From Actinoplanes couchii (lineage in GTDB: Bacteria > Actinomycetota > Actinomycetes > Mycobacteriales > Micromonosporaceae): 64,000 bases of DNA. Positions 56,567-64,000 of the stretch are shown piece by piece (the first letter of the stretch is position 1; every line of letters starts with the position of its first letter). Location: NCBI RefSeq assembly GCF_016862075.1, contig NZ_BOMG01000039.1, forward strand, positions 124,001-188,000, read 5' to 3'. The translations under genes and the position numbers were made by a program. The notes below the pieces were generated by a model that worked only from the letters and a program-made list of their open reading frames with translations, was not told the origin of the DNA and made no database searches.

Positions 56567-57991
56567 ATGGCGGCCACACCCCCCGCTTATGATCTGGCCC
56601 TCCGTACCGACGAGAAACGCATCCGCGAGGCCCTGGCCGGCGCGGTCCGGACTCCCTTCTGGCTGGAGGACCCCGGTCGCCCCGCCCCGGAGCCCGCTCT
56701 CACCGGTTCGACCACGGCCGATCTGCTGGTGATCGGCGGGGGCTACTGCGGACTGTGGACGGCACTGATCGCCAAGGAGACCGCCCCGGAGCGCGACGTC
56801 GTGCTGGTCGAGGGCAATGAGATCGCGTGGGCGGCGAGCGGCCGCAACGGCGGGTTCGTCGAGGCGAGCCTCACCCACGGCGCCGAGAACGGGCGCCGGC
56901 ACTTCGCCGACGAGCTGCCGATCCTGGACGCCCTGGCCGCGGAGAACTTCGCCGGGTTCGAGGCGGCGCTGATCCGGCACGACATCGACGCCGAGTTCGT
57001 CAAGGACGGCGTCATGGCGGTGGCCACCGAGCCGCACCAGGTCGACGAGCTGCGCGCGGCCGACGGCGGGACGACGACGTTCTACGACCGGGAGCAGCTC
57101 GGCTCGATGGTGCGCTCGCCGCTGTTCCGGGCCGGCCTGCTGCAGCGCGAGGGCGCCGCCCTGGTCAACCCGGCGAAGCTGGCCTGGGGGCTGAAGGCGG
57201 CGTGCCTGCGGCTGGGCGTGCGGATCTTCGAGAACACCCCGGTCACCGAGATCAAGGATCTGCAGAGAAGTGTGCGGGCGGCCACCTGGGCGGGCAGCAT
57301 CGAGGCCCGGCACGTGGCGCTGGCCACCAACGGGTTCCCGTCGCTGCTCAAACGCAACCGGCTGCTGACCGTGCCGGTCTACGACTACGTGCTGATGACC
57401 GAGCCGCTGACCGATGCCCAGATCGACGCGATCGGCTGGCACCGGAACTTCGGCATCTCCGACTCGTCACGCCAGTTCCACTACTACCGGAAGACCTCGG
57501 ACAACCGGATCCTGTGGGGCGGCTACGACGTGGTCTACCACAGGGGTGGCGCCATCCGGCCCGAGCACGACCAGAACCCGGAGACGTTCGCCCGGCTCGC
57601 CGACCACTTCATGCAGACGTTCCCGCAGCTCGGGGACGTACGGTTCAGCCACGCCTGGGGCGGCATGATCGACATGTGCACGCAGCTGGCCGCGTTCCAG
57701 GGCCGGGCGATGGGCGGCAAGGTGGCGTACAGCAGCGGGTTCACCGGTTTGGGGGTGGCCGCCACCAGGTACGGCGCGACGGTCATGCTCGACCTGCTGG
57801 ACGGGCGGGACACCGTCCGGACCCGGATGCGGATGGCGAAACGCAAGCCGCTGCCGGTGCCGCCGGAGCCGGTGCTCTATCCGGCGGTCCAGGTGATCCG
57901 CGGCGCCATCGCCCGGTCGGACCGCAACGGTGGCCGCGACGGTTTCATCCTGAAAGCGGCCAACGCGTTCGGTTTCTCGTTCGACAGCTAG
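56567..57991 (+). CDS. FAD-dependent amine/amino-acid oxidoreductase (DAO family)
   Basis: 474 aa. FAD motif LLVIGGGYCGLWTALIAKE with Glu in VLVEGNEIAWAASGRNGG, substrate-domain strands and a C-terminal HAWGGMIDMCTQLAAFQGRA then YSSGFTGLGVAATRYGA. The SGRNGG stretch resembles gamma-glutamylputrescine oxidase-type enzymes; the amine substrate is not known. Regulated with its TetR neighbour through the palindrome at 56482. Confidence 0.9.
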   Translation: MAATPPAYDLALRTDEKRIREALAGAVRTPFWLEDPGRPAPEPALTGSTTADLLVIGGGYCGLWTALIAKETAPERDVVLVEGNEIAWAASGRNGGFVEASLTHGAENGRRHFADELPILDALAAENFAGFEAALIRHDIDAEFVKDGVMAVATEPHQVDELRAADGGTTTFYDREQLGSMVRSPLFRAGLLQREGAALVNPAKLAWGLKAACLRLGVRIFENTPVTEIKDLQRSVRAATWAGSIEARHVALATNGFPSLLKRNRLLTVPVYDYVLMTEPLTDAQIDAIGWHRNFGISDSSRQFHYYRKTSDNRILWGGYDVVYHRGGAIRPEHDQNPETFARLADHFMQTFPQLGDVRFSHAWGGMIDMCTQLAAFQGRAMGGKVAYSSGFTGLGVAATRYGATVMLDLLDGRDTVRTRMRMAKRKPLPVPPEPVLYPAVQVIRGAIARSDRNGGRDGFILKAANAFGFSFDS

Positions 57992-58004
57992 GGGCTCGGA
58001 AGGG

Positions 58005-58223
58005 TCAGAGGGCGCGGAAGCCGGGCTCCACCTCACGAACGCAGTGCTCCGCGTCCTCCTTCGACAGGCCCCGCGACGTCAGCGCGGTCATCACCTCGGT
58101 CGGCCGGGCTCCCCCGTCGACGACGGTGATGCCGTTGCTGCCCCGGACCAGATGAAGTTTGTATCGCATTCCGGTCCACTCCACGCGCACCGCGGTGACC
58201 GGCCCATCCACTGCATCGTTCAT
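58005..58223 (-). CDS. Small hypothetical protein
   Basis: 72 aa, not recognised. A beta-hairpin-like first half (AVRVEWTGMRYKLHLVRGSN) and an amphipathic helical end (SKEDAEHCVREVEPGFRAL) with one Cys. It is close behind the minus-strand TetR gene (10 bp) and possibly cotranscribed. Coding bias and spacing support a real gene. Confidence 0.55.
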   Translation of the reverse strand: MNDAVDGPVTAVRVEWTGMRYKLHLVRGSNGITVVDGGARPTEVMTALTSRGLSKEDAEHCVREVEPGFRAL

Positions 58224-58233
58224 GGCGTTGATC

Positions 58234-58869
58234 CTAGAGAAGGGCCGAGAAGAGCCCGCGCAAGGTCCGTTCGAAGAGATCCGGGCGGGGCGTGCCCGGG
58301 TCGCCGATGGCGACGACCAGGTTGGGGTACGCCGTGACGTCCAGCGCCGTGAAGGCCGGCGGCGGCGCCGACCGCTCGGACCGGGCGAAGAGGGTCACCA
58401 CGCCGGTCATCAGGGCGAGCGTCTCGAACTTGGCGGCGTTGTCGGCCGGCACCGGGGCCAGCACCCCCAGGCAGTGGTCGAACCAGCCGAGTGCTTCCGG
58501 CCCGAAACCGCTGGTCCGGGGCAGCACCTCGATCAGCCACGGGTGCCGCCGGTACAGGCCGAGTTGCAGCCGGGCCAGGCCGAGGAGCGCCTCGGTCCAG
58601 TCGGCACCGGCGCCGGGGTGGGGCCGCAGTTCGCCGACGACCCGGTCGGCCATCAGGTCGAGCAGGTCGTCGCGGGACGACAGGTGCCGGTAGAGCGTGC
58701 CCGCGCCGGTGCCGAGCGCGGCGGCGACCGCCCGCATCGAGACCGCGTCCAGCCCGTCCGCGTCGGCGAGACCGATCGCGGCCTGCACGATCTCCGCCCG
58801 GCTGTGGGTGGCCTGCGGTCCGCGGCTGCCACGTTGCGGGCGGTTCCAGATCGGGGGTGCGTCGCTCAC
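58234..58869 (-). CDS. TetR-family regulator
   Basis: 211 aa. Helix-turn-helix VSMRAVAAALGTGAGTLYRH then LSSRDDLLDLMADRVVGEL; C-terminal domain of the TetR_C class (LARLQLGLYRRHPWLIEVLP). GTG 58869. It diverges from the alpha/beta hydrolase across an inverted repeat that begins 11 bp upstream. Confidence 0.92.
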   Translation of the reverse strand: MSDAPPIWNRPQRGSRGPQATHSRAEIVQAAIGLADADGLDAVSMRAVAAALGTGAGTLYRHLSSRDDLLDLMADRVVGELRPHPGAGADWTEALLGLARLQLGLYRRHPWLIEVLPRTSGFGPEALGWFDHCLGVLAPVPADNAAKFETLALMTGVVTLFARSERSAPPPAFTALDVTAYPNLVVAIGDPGTPRPDLFERTLRGLFSALL

Positions 58870-58879
58870 CCGGACCACT

Positions 58880-58908
58880 GTAAACTGCGAACAGCGTTCG
58901 CGGTTTAC
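58880..58908. promoter_or_regulatory. Inverted-repeat operator between TetR and hydrolase genes
   Basis: GTAAACTGCGAAC (58880-58892), spacer AGC, GTTCGCGGTTTAC (58896-58908): 13-bp arms with one mismatch. It lies between two divergent start codons, as expected for an autoregulating TetR dimer site. Confidence 0.75.
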
Positions 58909-58931
58909 GCGACCCAACCCAGGGAGGCGAG

Positions 58932-59729
58932 ATGATCGAGGCACGAGACGGGGCGACCATCCCGGTGCACACCCGAGGCAGCGGCCCGGCGATCGTGATC
59001 CTGCACGGCGGCGGCGTGGACATCAGCGTCTACCGGTGGATCGCGGCGGCCTTCGAGGACCGGTTCACCATCCACCTCTACAACCGGCGCGGCCGCGCGG
59101 ACGCCCCGGCCCGCACCCGGCCGTACGACATGCGGGAGGACATCGACGACCTGGCCGCGGTGCTCGACCGGACCGGCGCGGTCAACGTGATCGGGCACAG
59201 CGGCGGCGGTTTCATCGCCCTGGAGGCGGCCCGGGAACTGCCGATCGAGCGGCTGGCGCTCTACGACGCGGCGGTCCACGTCGACAACCAGTTCCCGACC
59301 GCCTGGCTGGAGGGCGCCCGGGCCGCCCTGGAGGCCGGCGACACCGCCCGGGCGATCGCCCTGGTCGGGCGGGGCATCAACACCCATCAACCGGCGTCCA
59401 GGCTGCCGCTCGGGGTGCAGACGGCGATCTGCCGGGCGTTCCTGCGCACCCCGATCGGAAAGATGATGGGCGAGCTGCTGCACCTGACGTTCGAGGAGTC
59501 GAACTCGATCTTCGAGCACGCCGGCCCGGCCTCGAAGTGGTCCGGGATCACCGCGAAGGTGCTGCTCGCGTGCGGTGCCGGCGGCCCCGGCTACTACCCG
59601 AAGATCAACGAGGCGCTGGCGTCGGTGCTCCCGGACGCCCGGACACTGCTGGTCCCGAAGAGCGCCCACGACGCGCTGAACCGCGCCCACCCGCGCATCG
59701 TGGAACCGCTCGTCGAGTTCTTCAGCTAG
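58932..59729 (+). CDS. Alpha/beta-hydrolase
   Basis: 265 aa. Oxyanion region ILHGGGVDIS, nucleophile elbow GHSGGG and catalytic His in PKSAHDALNRAHP. ATG 58932 has GGGAGG upstream. TetR control suggests induction by its substrate, probably an ester or lactone (inference). The 3' end overlaps the convergent DUF4265 gene by 8 bp. Confidence 0.92.
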   Translation: MIEARDGATIPVHTRGSGPAIVILHGGGVDISVYRWIAAAFEDRFTIHLYNRRGRADAPARTRPYDMREDIDDLAAVLDRTGAVNVIGHSGGGFIALEAARELPIERLALYDAAVHVDNQFPTAWLEGARAALEAGDTARAIALVGRGINTHQPASRLPLGVQTAICRAFLRTPIGKMMGELLHLTFEESNSIFEHAGPASKWSGITAKVLLACGAGGPGYYPKINEALASVLPDARTLLVPKSAHDALNRAHPRIVEPLVEFFS

Positions 59730-60198
59730 GGCTGGCGGCGATCCAGTCGTCGCCGACGCAGCCCTCCTCGTAGTCCCACCAGCCGTCCCGCGCGCCGGCC
59801 CGCAGCACCCGCTGCACCGAGGCCAGGTCGGCGCCGGGCGGCACCTCGAGGGCGACCAGCCCGTACTGCTGGGAGCCCTCGCCGGTGACCCCGAACGGCT
59901 GGAACGCGTCGAGCACCCTCTGCAGCGAGCCGTGCAGCGGCCCGGTGCGGAACGACACCACCCGGATCGTGCAGTTGCCCGACCACTTCACCAGCTCGGC
60001 GGCCCAGAGCCGGCCGTCGCCGTCCGGCTCGACCCGGATCAGGTCGCCGTTCGCGATCCCGCGCACGAACCAGGGCACGTTGTCCAGCCGGACCACGTCG
60101 CCGTCGACCGGCTCGGCCCAGACACTCTCCACCGACACCGGCGGCCAGTCCGCGTCGTCCCGTGGAAGGTCGAAATGGACCTTGACCCGCTCACCCAT
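59722..60198 (-). CDS. DUF4265 domain protein
   Basis: 158 aa. The pattern VESVWAEPVDGDVVRLDNVPWF, followed by VRGIANGDLIRVEPD, is the DUF4265 signature; the rest is a beta-rich fold with Trp and acidic residues at the end (DGWWDYEEGCVGDDW). Function unknown; common in actinomycetes as a stand-alone gene. Confidence 0.9.
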   Translation of the reverse strand: MGERVKVHFDLPRDDADWPPVSVESVWAEPVDGDVVRLDNVPWFVRGIANGDLIRVEPDGDGRLWAAELVKWSGNCTIRVVSFRTGPLHGSLQRVLDAFQPFGVTGEGSQQYGLVALEVPPGADLASVQRVLRAGARDGWWDYEEGCVGDDWIAASPS

Positions 60199-60302
60199 GG
60201 TCTCCCCGCACGCTGTTCAAGCCATGCCGACCTCGGCGTTTCCGGTGACGACCCGCACACGATAGCCCCGATGACGCCGGGCCCGAATCATCCGCCCGGT
60301 CG

Positions 60303-60848
60303 TCATCCGCGGGCGAGCCACTGCTCCCTGGTGATCGCGTACTCCACCTCGCCCTGGTCCGAGCCCGGGATCGGCGGCAGGTCGGGGAAGAACGTCCGCA
60401 CGTACCGCAGGCCGACCTTCTCCATCACCGCGCGCGAGCCGGCGTTGATGGTCATCGTCTCGGCCACCACCCGGGTCTGGCCGGCCTCCTCGAAGGCGTA
60501 TCGCAGCAGCTCACGGGACGCCTCGCTGGCGTAACCCCGGCGCCAGACCCGGCGTGACAGCCGGTAGCCGAGTTCGGCCGCCCCCGGCTCGGGTTTCGGC
60601 GGCAGCATCATCAGGCCGATGAACTCGCCGTCCGGCCCGAACGCCATCCAGTAGCCGAGCCCGTCCCCACGGTCGCCCGCCACCAGCCGTTTCGTATGTG
60701 ATTCGAGCACCTCGTCGCGGCTCCGGGCGCGCCCGTAGAGGAAACGCAACACCTCGGGGTCGGCGTCCAGCTCGACCTCCAGCTCCAGGTGCTCGTCGCT
60801 GAGCGGGACCATCCGCATCCGCTCGGTGTGCAGGGTGGGTCGTGACAT
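60303..60848 (-). CDS. GNAT-family acetyltransferase (RimJ/RimL-like)
   Basis: 181 aa. LHTERMRMVPLSDEHLE at the start, the pyrophosphate loop RLSRRVWRRGYASEASRELL and MTINAGSRAVMEKVGLRYVR are typical of RimJ/RimL ribosomal or metabolite N-acetyltransferases. ATG 60848. Substrate unknown. Confidence 0.9.
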   Translation of the reverse strand: MSRPTLHTERMRMVPLSDEHLELEVELDADPEVLRFLYGRARSRDEVLESHTKRLVAGDRGDGLGYWMAFGPDGEFIGLMMLPPKPEPGAAELGYRLSRRVWRRGYASEASRELLRYAFEEAGQTRVVAETMTINAGSRAVMEKVGLRYVRTFFPDLPPIPGSDQGEVEYAITREQWLARG

Positions 60849-60918
60849 CCGCCAACGATCACACAACGGACCCGCCGGCGCGACGGAAATCCGCACGCCG
60901 CTGGTCCATTCTGGAGTC

Positions 60919-62106
60919 ATGTATCGACGACGGTTGACGGCTGTCCTGCTCGTCACCGCGCTGGCGCTCGGCGGATGCTACGGACCGGCGGCGGCCGATC
61001 TGCGGGGCGGCGGTCCGCTGGTCGAGCGCTGGCGCATCCCGGCGCCGGTCGCGGTCTGGGCGTTCGCCGACCCGGTGCGCGGCCTGATCGGCGCGGACCG
61101 GCGGCTGGCCTCGGTGGAGACCGGGGCGGGGCGGCTGCGCTGGGTGCATGAACTGCCGGGCGGGTACCGGGTGTCCGCCTCGTCGGTGTCGGTGGCCGGG
61201 GCGGCGGTGCTGGTCCGCGGGCCGGGCCGGTTCCGGGTGCTGGACCGGGCCGCGGGCACCGTGCGGTGGGAGCGGGAGTTCCCCGGGCAGGTGGCCGTCG
61301 AGGAGGAGGGTGACGCGCTGCTCACCGCCGAGTGCGACACCAAGGGCTGCGACGTGGCCGGGTGGGGCCTGGCCCGCGGGCAGCGCCTCTGGTCCCGGCG
61401 GGTCGGCGAGCGGGTCACCCTGGTCACCGCGGGCCCGCAGATGTGTTACTGCGTGTTTCTGCTGGGCCGCCGTTCCGTCTCCGCGGTCGGCACCGAGGAC
61501 GGGAAGGTCCTCTGGACGATGCGGAAACCGGCCGGGGTGACCGGCCTGATCCCCGACCTGTACCGGCAGATCCTCTGGACGCCACCGCAGGACCCGGACT
61601 GCGCCGCCACGCTGCGCGGGGTCGACCGCGGCACCGTCGTCTGGACCCGCGAGGTGATCACCACCTGCGACACGGCCGCGCCGGCGATCGACGACGACTC
61701 GCCCGGCTCCCTGACGCTCCCGGTGCCGGGCGGACTGCGGATGGTGAACGGCTACGACGGTGCGGGCCGTGTCCTGCCACTCGACCAGGACGAGCGCCTG
61801 ATCGAGACCGGCACGGACCGGATCACCTGGACGCCGGGGGTGGGTTACCGGTCGATCGACAGCACCGACCGGACGGCGGCGAGTGTCCCGCCACCGTCGA
61901 TCGCCAAGCCGTCGGCGACGTCGACCAGGTTCGGCATGTGGCTGCTGGGCTCCGGTTCCGGCCTGGTGCTCTACGACCCGGTGCGCCGTGCGATCCGCTG
62001 GACCGGCCCGGCCCCGGTCCTGATCACCGACGACGACCGCCTGGTCTACGTGGACGGCCCCGACCTGGTCGGCATCGGCCCCCGCGAGGGCGCGGTCAAG
62101 GATTGA
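60919..62106 (+). CDS. PQQ/beta-propeller-like lipoprotein
   Basis: 395 aa. Lipoprotein signal LLVTALALGGC (Cys18). Seven or so beta-blade repeats with paired phrases such as GAGRLRWVHELPGG, AAGTVRWEREFPGQ and EDGKVLWTMRKPAG, as in PQQ-like propellers. Cys pairs (CDTKGCDVAG, MCYCVFL) could form disulfides outside the cell. ATG 60919 follows GGAG. Ligand or partner unknown. Confidence 0.85.
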   Translation: MYRRRLTAVLLVTALALGGCYGPAAADLRGGGPLVERWRIPAPVAVWAFADPVRGLIGADRRLASVETGAGRLRWVHELPGGYRVSASSVSVAGAAVLVRGPGRFRVLDRAAGTVRWEREFPGQVAVEEEGDALLTAECDTKGCDVAGWGLARGQRLWSRRVGERVTLVTAGPQMCYCVFLLGRRSVSAVGTEDGKVLWTMRKPAGVTGLIPDLYRQILWTPPQDPDCAATLRGVDRGTVVWTREVITTCDTAAPAIDDDSPGSLTLPVPGGLRMVNGYDGAGRVLPLDQDERLIETGTDRITWTPGVGYRSIDSTDRTAASVPPPSIAKPSATSTRFGMWLLGSGSGLVLYDPVRRAIRWTGPAPVLITDDDRLVYVDGPDLVGIGPREGAVKD

Positions 62107-62107
62107 C

Positions 62108-63070
62108 CTAGTGCGGGAAGCCCCGGGGTGGGCGGGGGGTCACCTCTTCGCGGAAGGCCTCGATGCGGGTGGCCACCTGGCGCATGCCGACGGTCTCCTC
62201 GATGCGGTCCAGGTAGAGCGAGCGGGCGGCCAGCGCGGCCAGGTCGACGGTGAAGTAGACGGCCATCAGCGGGTTGACGAACAGCTTGCTGTCCGCGGTG
62301 CGGCGGGTGAAGCGTACGTCGCCGAATTCGCCCTGGGTCGCGGCAGCGATCTGCCCGTTGACGATGCTGGGCCGCATCGGGGTGGCGGCCTGGGCCGCGG
62401 CGACCGCCGACCGGTAGAGCACCGCCTCCCGGCTGCGCCCCGGGATGGACAGCGCGCCCAGGTAACCGCCGTCCCGGTCGAGGGCGGCCAGGTTCTCCAG
62501 CACCTGGGTGTGCACCACACCGTGGTACGAGTCGATCCCGAAGCCGAGGCAGGTCACCAGCCGGACCGGCACGTCGATCCCGGCGACCGCGGCCAGGCTG
62601 GTCATGTCCTCGACGGGGGTGCCGAGGCCGGTCTCGTCGCCGCGCATCAGGATGTCGGTGCCGCCGTCGACGAGCACGATCGCGTCGACCCCGAGCGAGT
62701 CCACCAGGTGCTGGTAGGCGCCGCGCAACGGCTGCACCCCGGTCCGGAAGAAGGCGTGCACCAGCGACGGCAGCTTGTTCGCGGCCAGCCAGCGGGACAG
62801 GGTCCGTTCCGGGAAGTAGTGGTCGGGCCCGTCGGTGTCCGGCCGGACCGCCGCGATGCCGGGCGCCGTCCACGAGTCCAGGTCGACCAGCTCCAGTTCG
62901 GTGAACGCCAGGTTCGCCAGGTGGACGGTCACGCCGCGGTCCCAGAGGGCGATCGCCAGCGGCAGACCGGCGTAGACGTCGAAGCCACCGCCCGCCCCGG
63001 CGATCAGCACGTTGCGGGCTCCGTCCAGAGCGGCGAGAAGTGGCGGTTCCCCCAGCCGATATTCACTCAC
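62108..63070 (-). CDS. DUF1152 domain protein
   Basis: 320 aa. VLIAGAGGGFDVYAGLPLAI is a P-loop-like glycine motif near the N-terminus, and VLVDGGTDILMRGDETGLGT is the most conserved stretch of DUF1152. Probably binds a nucleotide or acts as a hydrolase; no activity is established. GTG 63068-63070. Confidence 0.88.
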   Translation of the reverse strand: MSEYRLGEPPLLAALDGARNVLIAGAGGGFDVYAGLPLAIALWDRGVTVHLANLAFTELELVDLDSWTAPGIAAVRPDTDGPDHYFPERTLSRWLAANKLPSLVHAFFRTGVQPLRGAYQHLVDSLGVDAIVLVDGGTDILMRGDETGLGTPVEDMTSLAAVAGIDVPVRLVTCLGFGIDSYHGVVHTQVLENLAALDRDGGYLGALSIPGRSREAVLYRSAVAAAQAATPMRPSIVNGQIAAATQGEFGDVRFTRRTADSKLFVNPLMAVYFTVDLAALAARSLYLDRIEETVGMRQVATRIEAFREEVTPRPPRGFPH

Positions 63071-63120
63071 CGATCAAATGATCCACCATGGCCTCGACAT
63101 CGTGCGGGAGGATGTCGGGC

Positions 63121-63606
63121 ATGACGAGGGAGCTGGAGGCGTCGGTGGTGGCGGATCCGCGGGCGGGTGGGCGCCCGTCGATGCGGCTGACGCTGATGCT
63201 CGTCGTGGTCGGCTGGCTGCTCTTCAACGCCGGGACCACGATCGGGCGGTTCACCGGGCCGGACTTCACCGGGACGACCGACCGTGGCGTCGGCACCGTC
63301 GAGAAGTGTGAACGGCGTGGGCCGATCACCCTCTTCGACGGTGTGGGCTGGTTCGATGCCTGTTATGTGTGGGTGGAGTGGGACCGGAACGCCTCGGAGC
63401 GTCTGCTCATCGACGACCCCGGCTTCTTCCAGGGCGAGAAACCCGGTGACACGGTCCGGATCGGGTACGGCATATCCCGTCCCGAGGTGCCGTACTCGGC
63501 GACGCTCGGCCTGCTCATGTACCTCTTCTGCGGCGCCGGGGTGCTCCTCTTCGGGGTCGGGCTGTTGCGGGTGGCCGCCGGTCTCAGGCGGAGATCTCCC
63601 GGTTGA
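63121..63606 (+). CDS. Membrane protein, DUF6346-like
   Basis: 161 aa. Two helices (LTLMLVVVGWLLFNAGTTIG; LLMYLFCGAGVLLFGVGLLR) flank an extracytoplasmic part with two Cys (GTVEKCERRGPI, WFDACYVWVEWD). This resembles the DUF6346/DUF3592 type of small actinobacterial membrane proteins. Function unknown. Overlaps the convergent STAS gene by 23 bp. Confidence 0.75.
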   Translation: MTRELEASVVADPRAGGRPSMRLTLMLVVVGWLLFNAGTTIGRFTGPDFTGTTDRGVGTVEKCERRGPITLFDGVGWFDACYVWVEWDRNASERLLIDDPGFFQGEKPGDTVRIGYGISRPEVPYSATLGLLMYLFCGAGVLLFGVGLLRVAAGLRRRSPG

Positions 63607-63955
63607 GGTCGTCGGCCCAGACCGGGGCGTAAAGGGTGTCCGGCTCGACCAGGCCGGTCAGGGCGAGGGCCTGACGGACGTGGCCGTGCGCGTTGCTGAT
63701 CTCGTAACCGTGGCCGGCGCGCAGCGCCCGGGTGTAACCGACCATCAGCAGGTCGATGCACTCGCTGCCGATGGACTCGGCCCGCTCCACGTCGACGATG
63801 ACGCGGAGACCACGGCGGCCGGAGGCGAACGCGTCCCGCATGCCGGTGCGCAACACCCGGCTGGCGTCGCGGTCGAAGGCGCCGATCAGGTGCAGGTGGA
63901 CGGTCGAGCCGGTCTTGTGGGTGGTTCGCTCGATCTCGTAGCGCGGGTCTTCCAT
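63584..63955 (-). CDS. STAS-domain anti-sigma-factor antagonist-like protein
   Basis: 123 aa. STAS fold: VHLHLIGAFDRDASRVL, RVIVDVERAESIGSECIDLL (the SpoIIAA phospho-Ser loop, here ESIGSE rather than DSSG), and a C-terminal helix LALTGLVEPDTLYAP. The altered loop keeps a Ser at the key place, so regulation by a kinase remains possible. No anti-sigma or sigma gene adjoins. Confidence 0.85.
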   Translation of the reverse strand: MEDPRYEIERTTHKTGSTVHLHLIGAFDRDASRVLRTGMRDAFASGRRGLRVIVDVERAESIGSECIDLLMVGYTRALRAGHGYEISNAHGHVRQALALTGLVEPDTLYAPVWADDLNREISA

Positions 63956-64000
63956 GCCTACCGATTTACCCGGTGTACGTGTCCGCGCGCCAAATTCGGG

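Overview
The window is high-GC actinobacterial DNA. GTG starts, stop/start overlaps of the ATGA and GTGA kind, many TetR regulators, DesK-type two-component pairs and S-adenosyl methyltransferase, DUF3159 and DUF1152 genes all point to a soil actinomycete, plausibly of the Micromonosporaceae (inference; no rRNA or housekeeping marker is present). No tRNA, rRNA, IS element, phage gene or CRISPR array was seen.

Layout. 1-11749: end of a GntR regulator, then one 11.5-kb minus-strand gene for a FAAL-ACP-KS-(AT-like)-KR-ACP-C-A-PCP-C megasynthase whose last ~380 residues resemble the cyanobacterial acyl-ACP reductase (AAR). It stands alone, without obvious tailoring, trans-AT or resistance genes. 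11814-17888: hybrid histidine kinase, two-gene ABC exporter, and a DesK/DesR-like pair whose kinase frame is broken near its end. 18001-20324: 30-bp tandem repeat, DUF6069 membrane protein, SnoaL-type ECF sigma factor. 20325-26420: molybdopterin oxidoreductase, sigma factor with a membrane partner, DUF3159 protein behind an iron-box-like site, and an operon of a Met/His-rich peptide, a 77-aa protein and a subtilisin-like protease. 26607-33591: secreted GH85 glycosidase, acetyltransferases, a phosphotransferase, small unknowns and a DUF4232 lipoprotein. 33698-37216: PepSY protein and an OmpR-type two-component system; 11-bp-spaced direct repeats occur in both intergenic promoters. 37234-43397: MBL hydrolase, phosphotransferase, SDR/TetR pair with a large operator, MFS exporter, RLIG1-like RNA ligase and an AbrB/RelE-like toxin-antitoxin pair. 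43382-49251: DinB protein, TetR, YccF, a NarL-type two-component pair with a doubled kinase, and a FadD-like ligase. 49266-55783: SRPBCC-thiolase-crotonase fusion, TetR, acyl-CoA dehydrogenase, aminotransferase, methyltransferase; with the ligase this looks like an acyl-CoA catabolic locus. 55759-63955: TetR genes sharing palindromic operators with an FAD oxidoreductase and an alpha/beta hydrolase, and several small families.

Two features run across the window. Many proteins carry in-frame minisatellite expansions in linkers or loops (megasynthase, kinase tail, sigma factors, DUF6069, PepSY). A ~110-bp hairpin-rich element recurs five times, each time in the same orientation relative to the 3' end of a protein gene.
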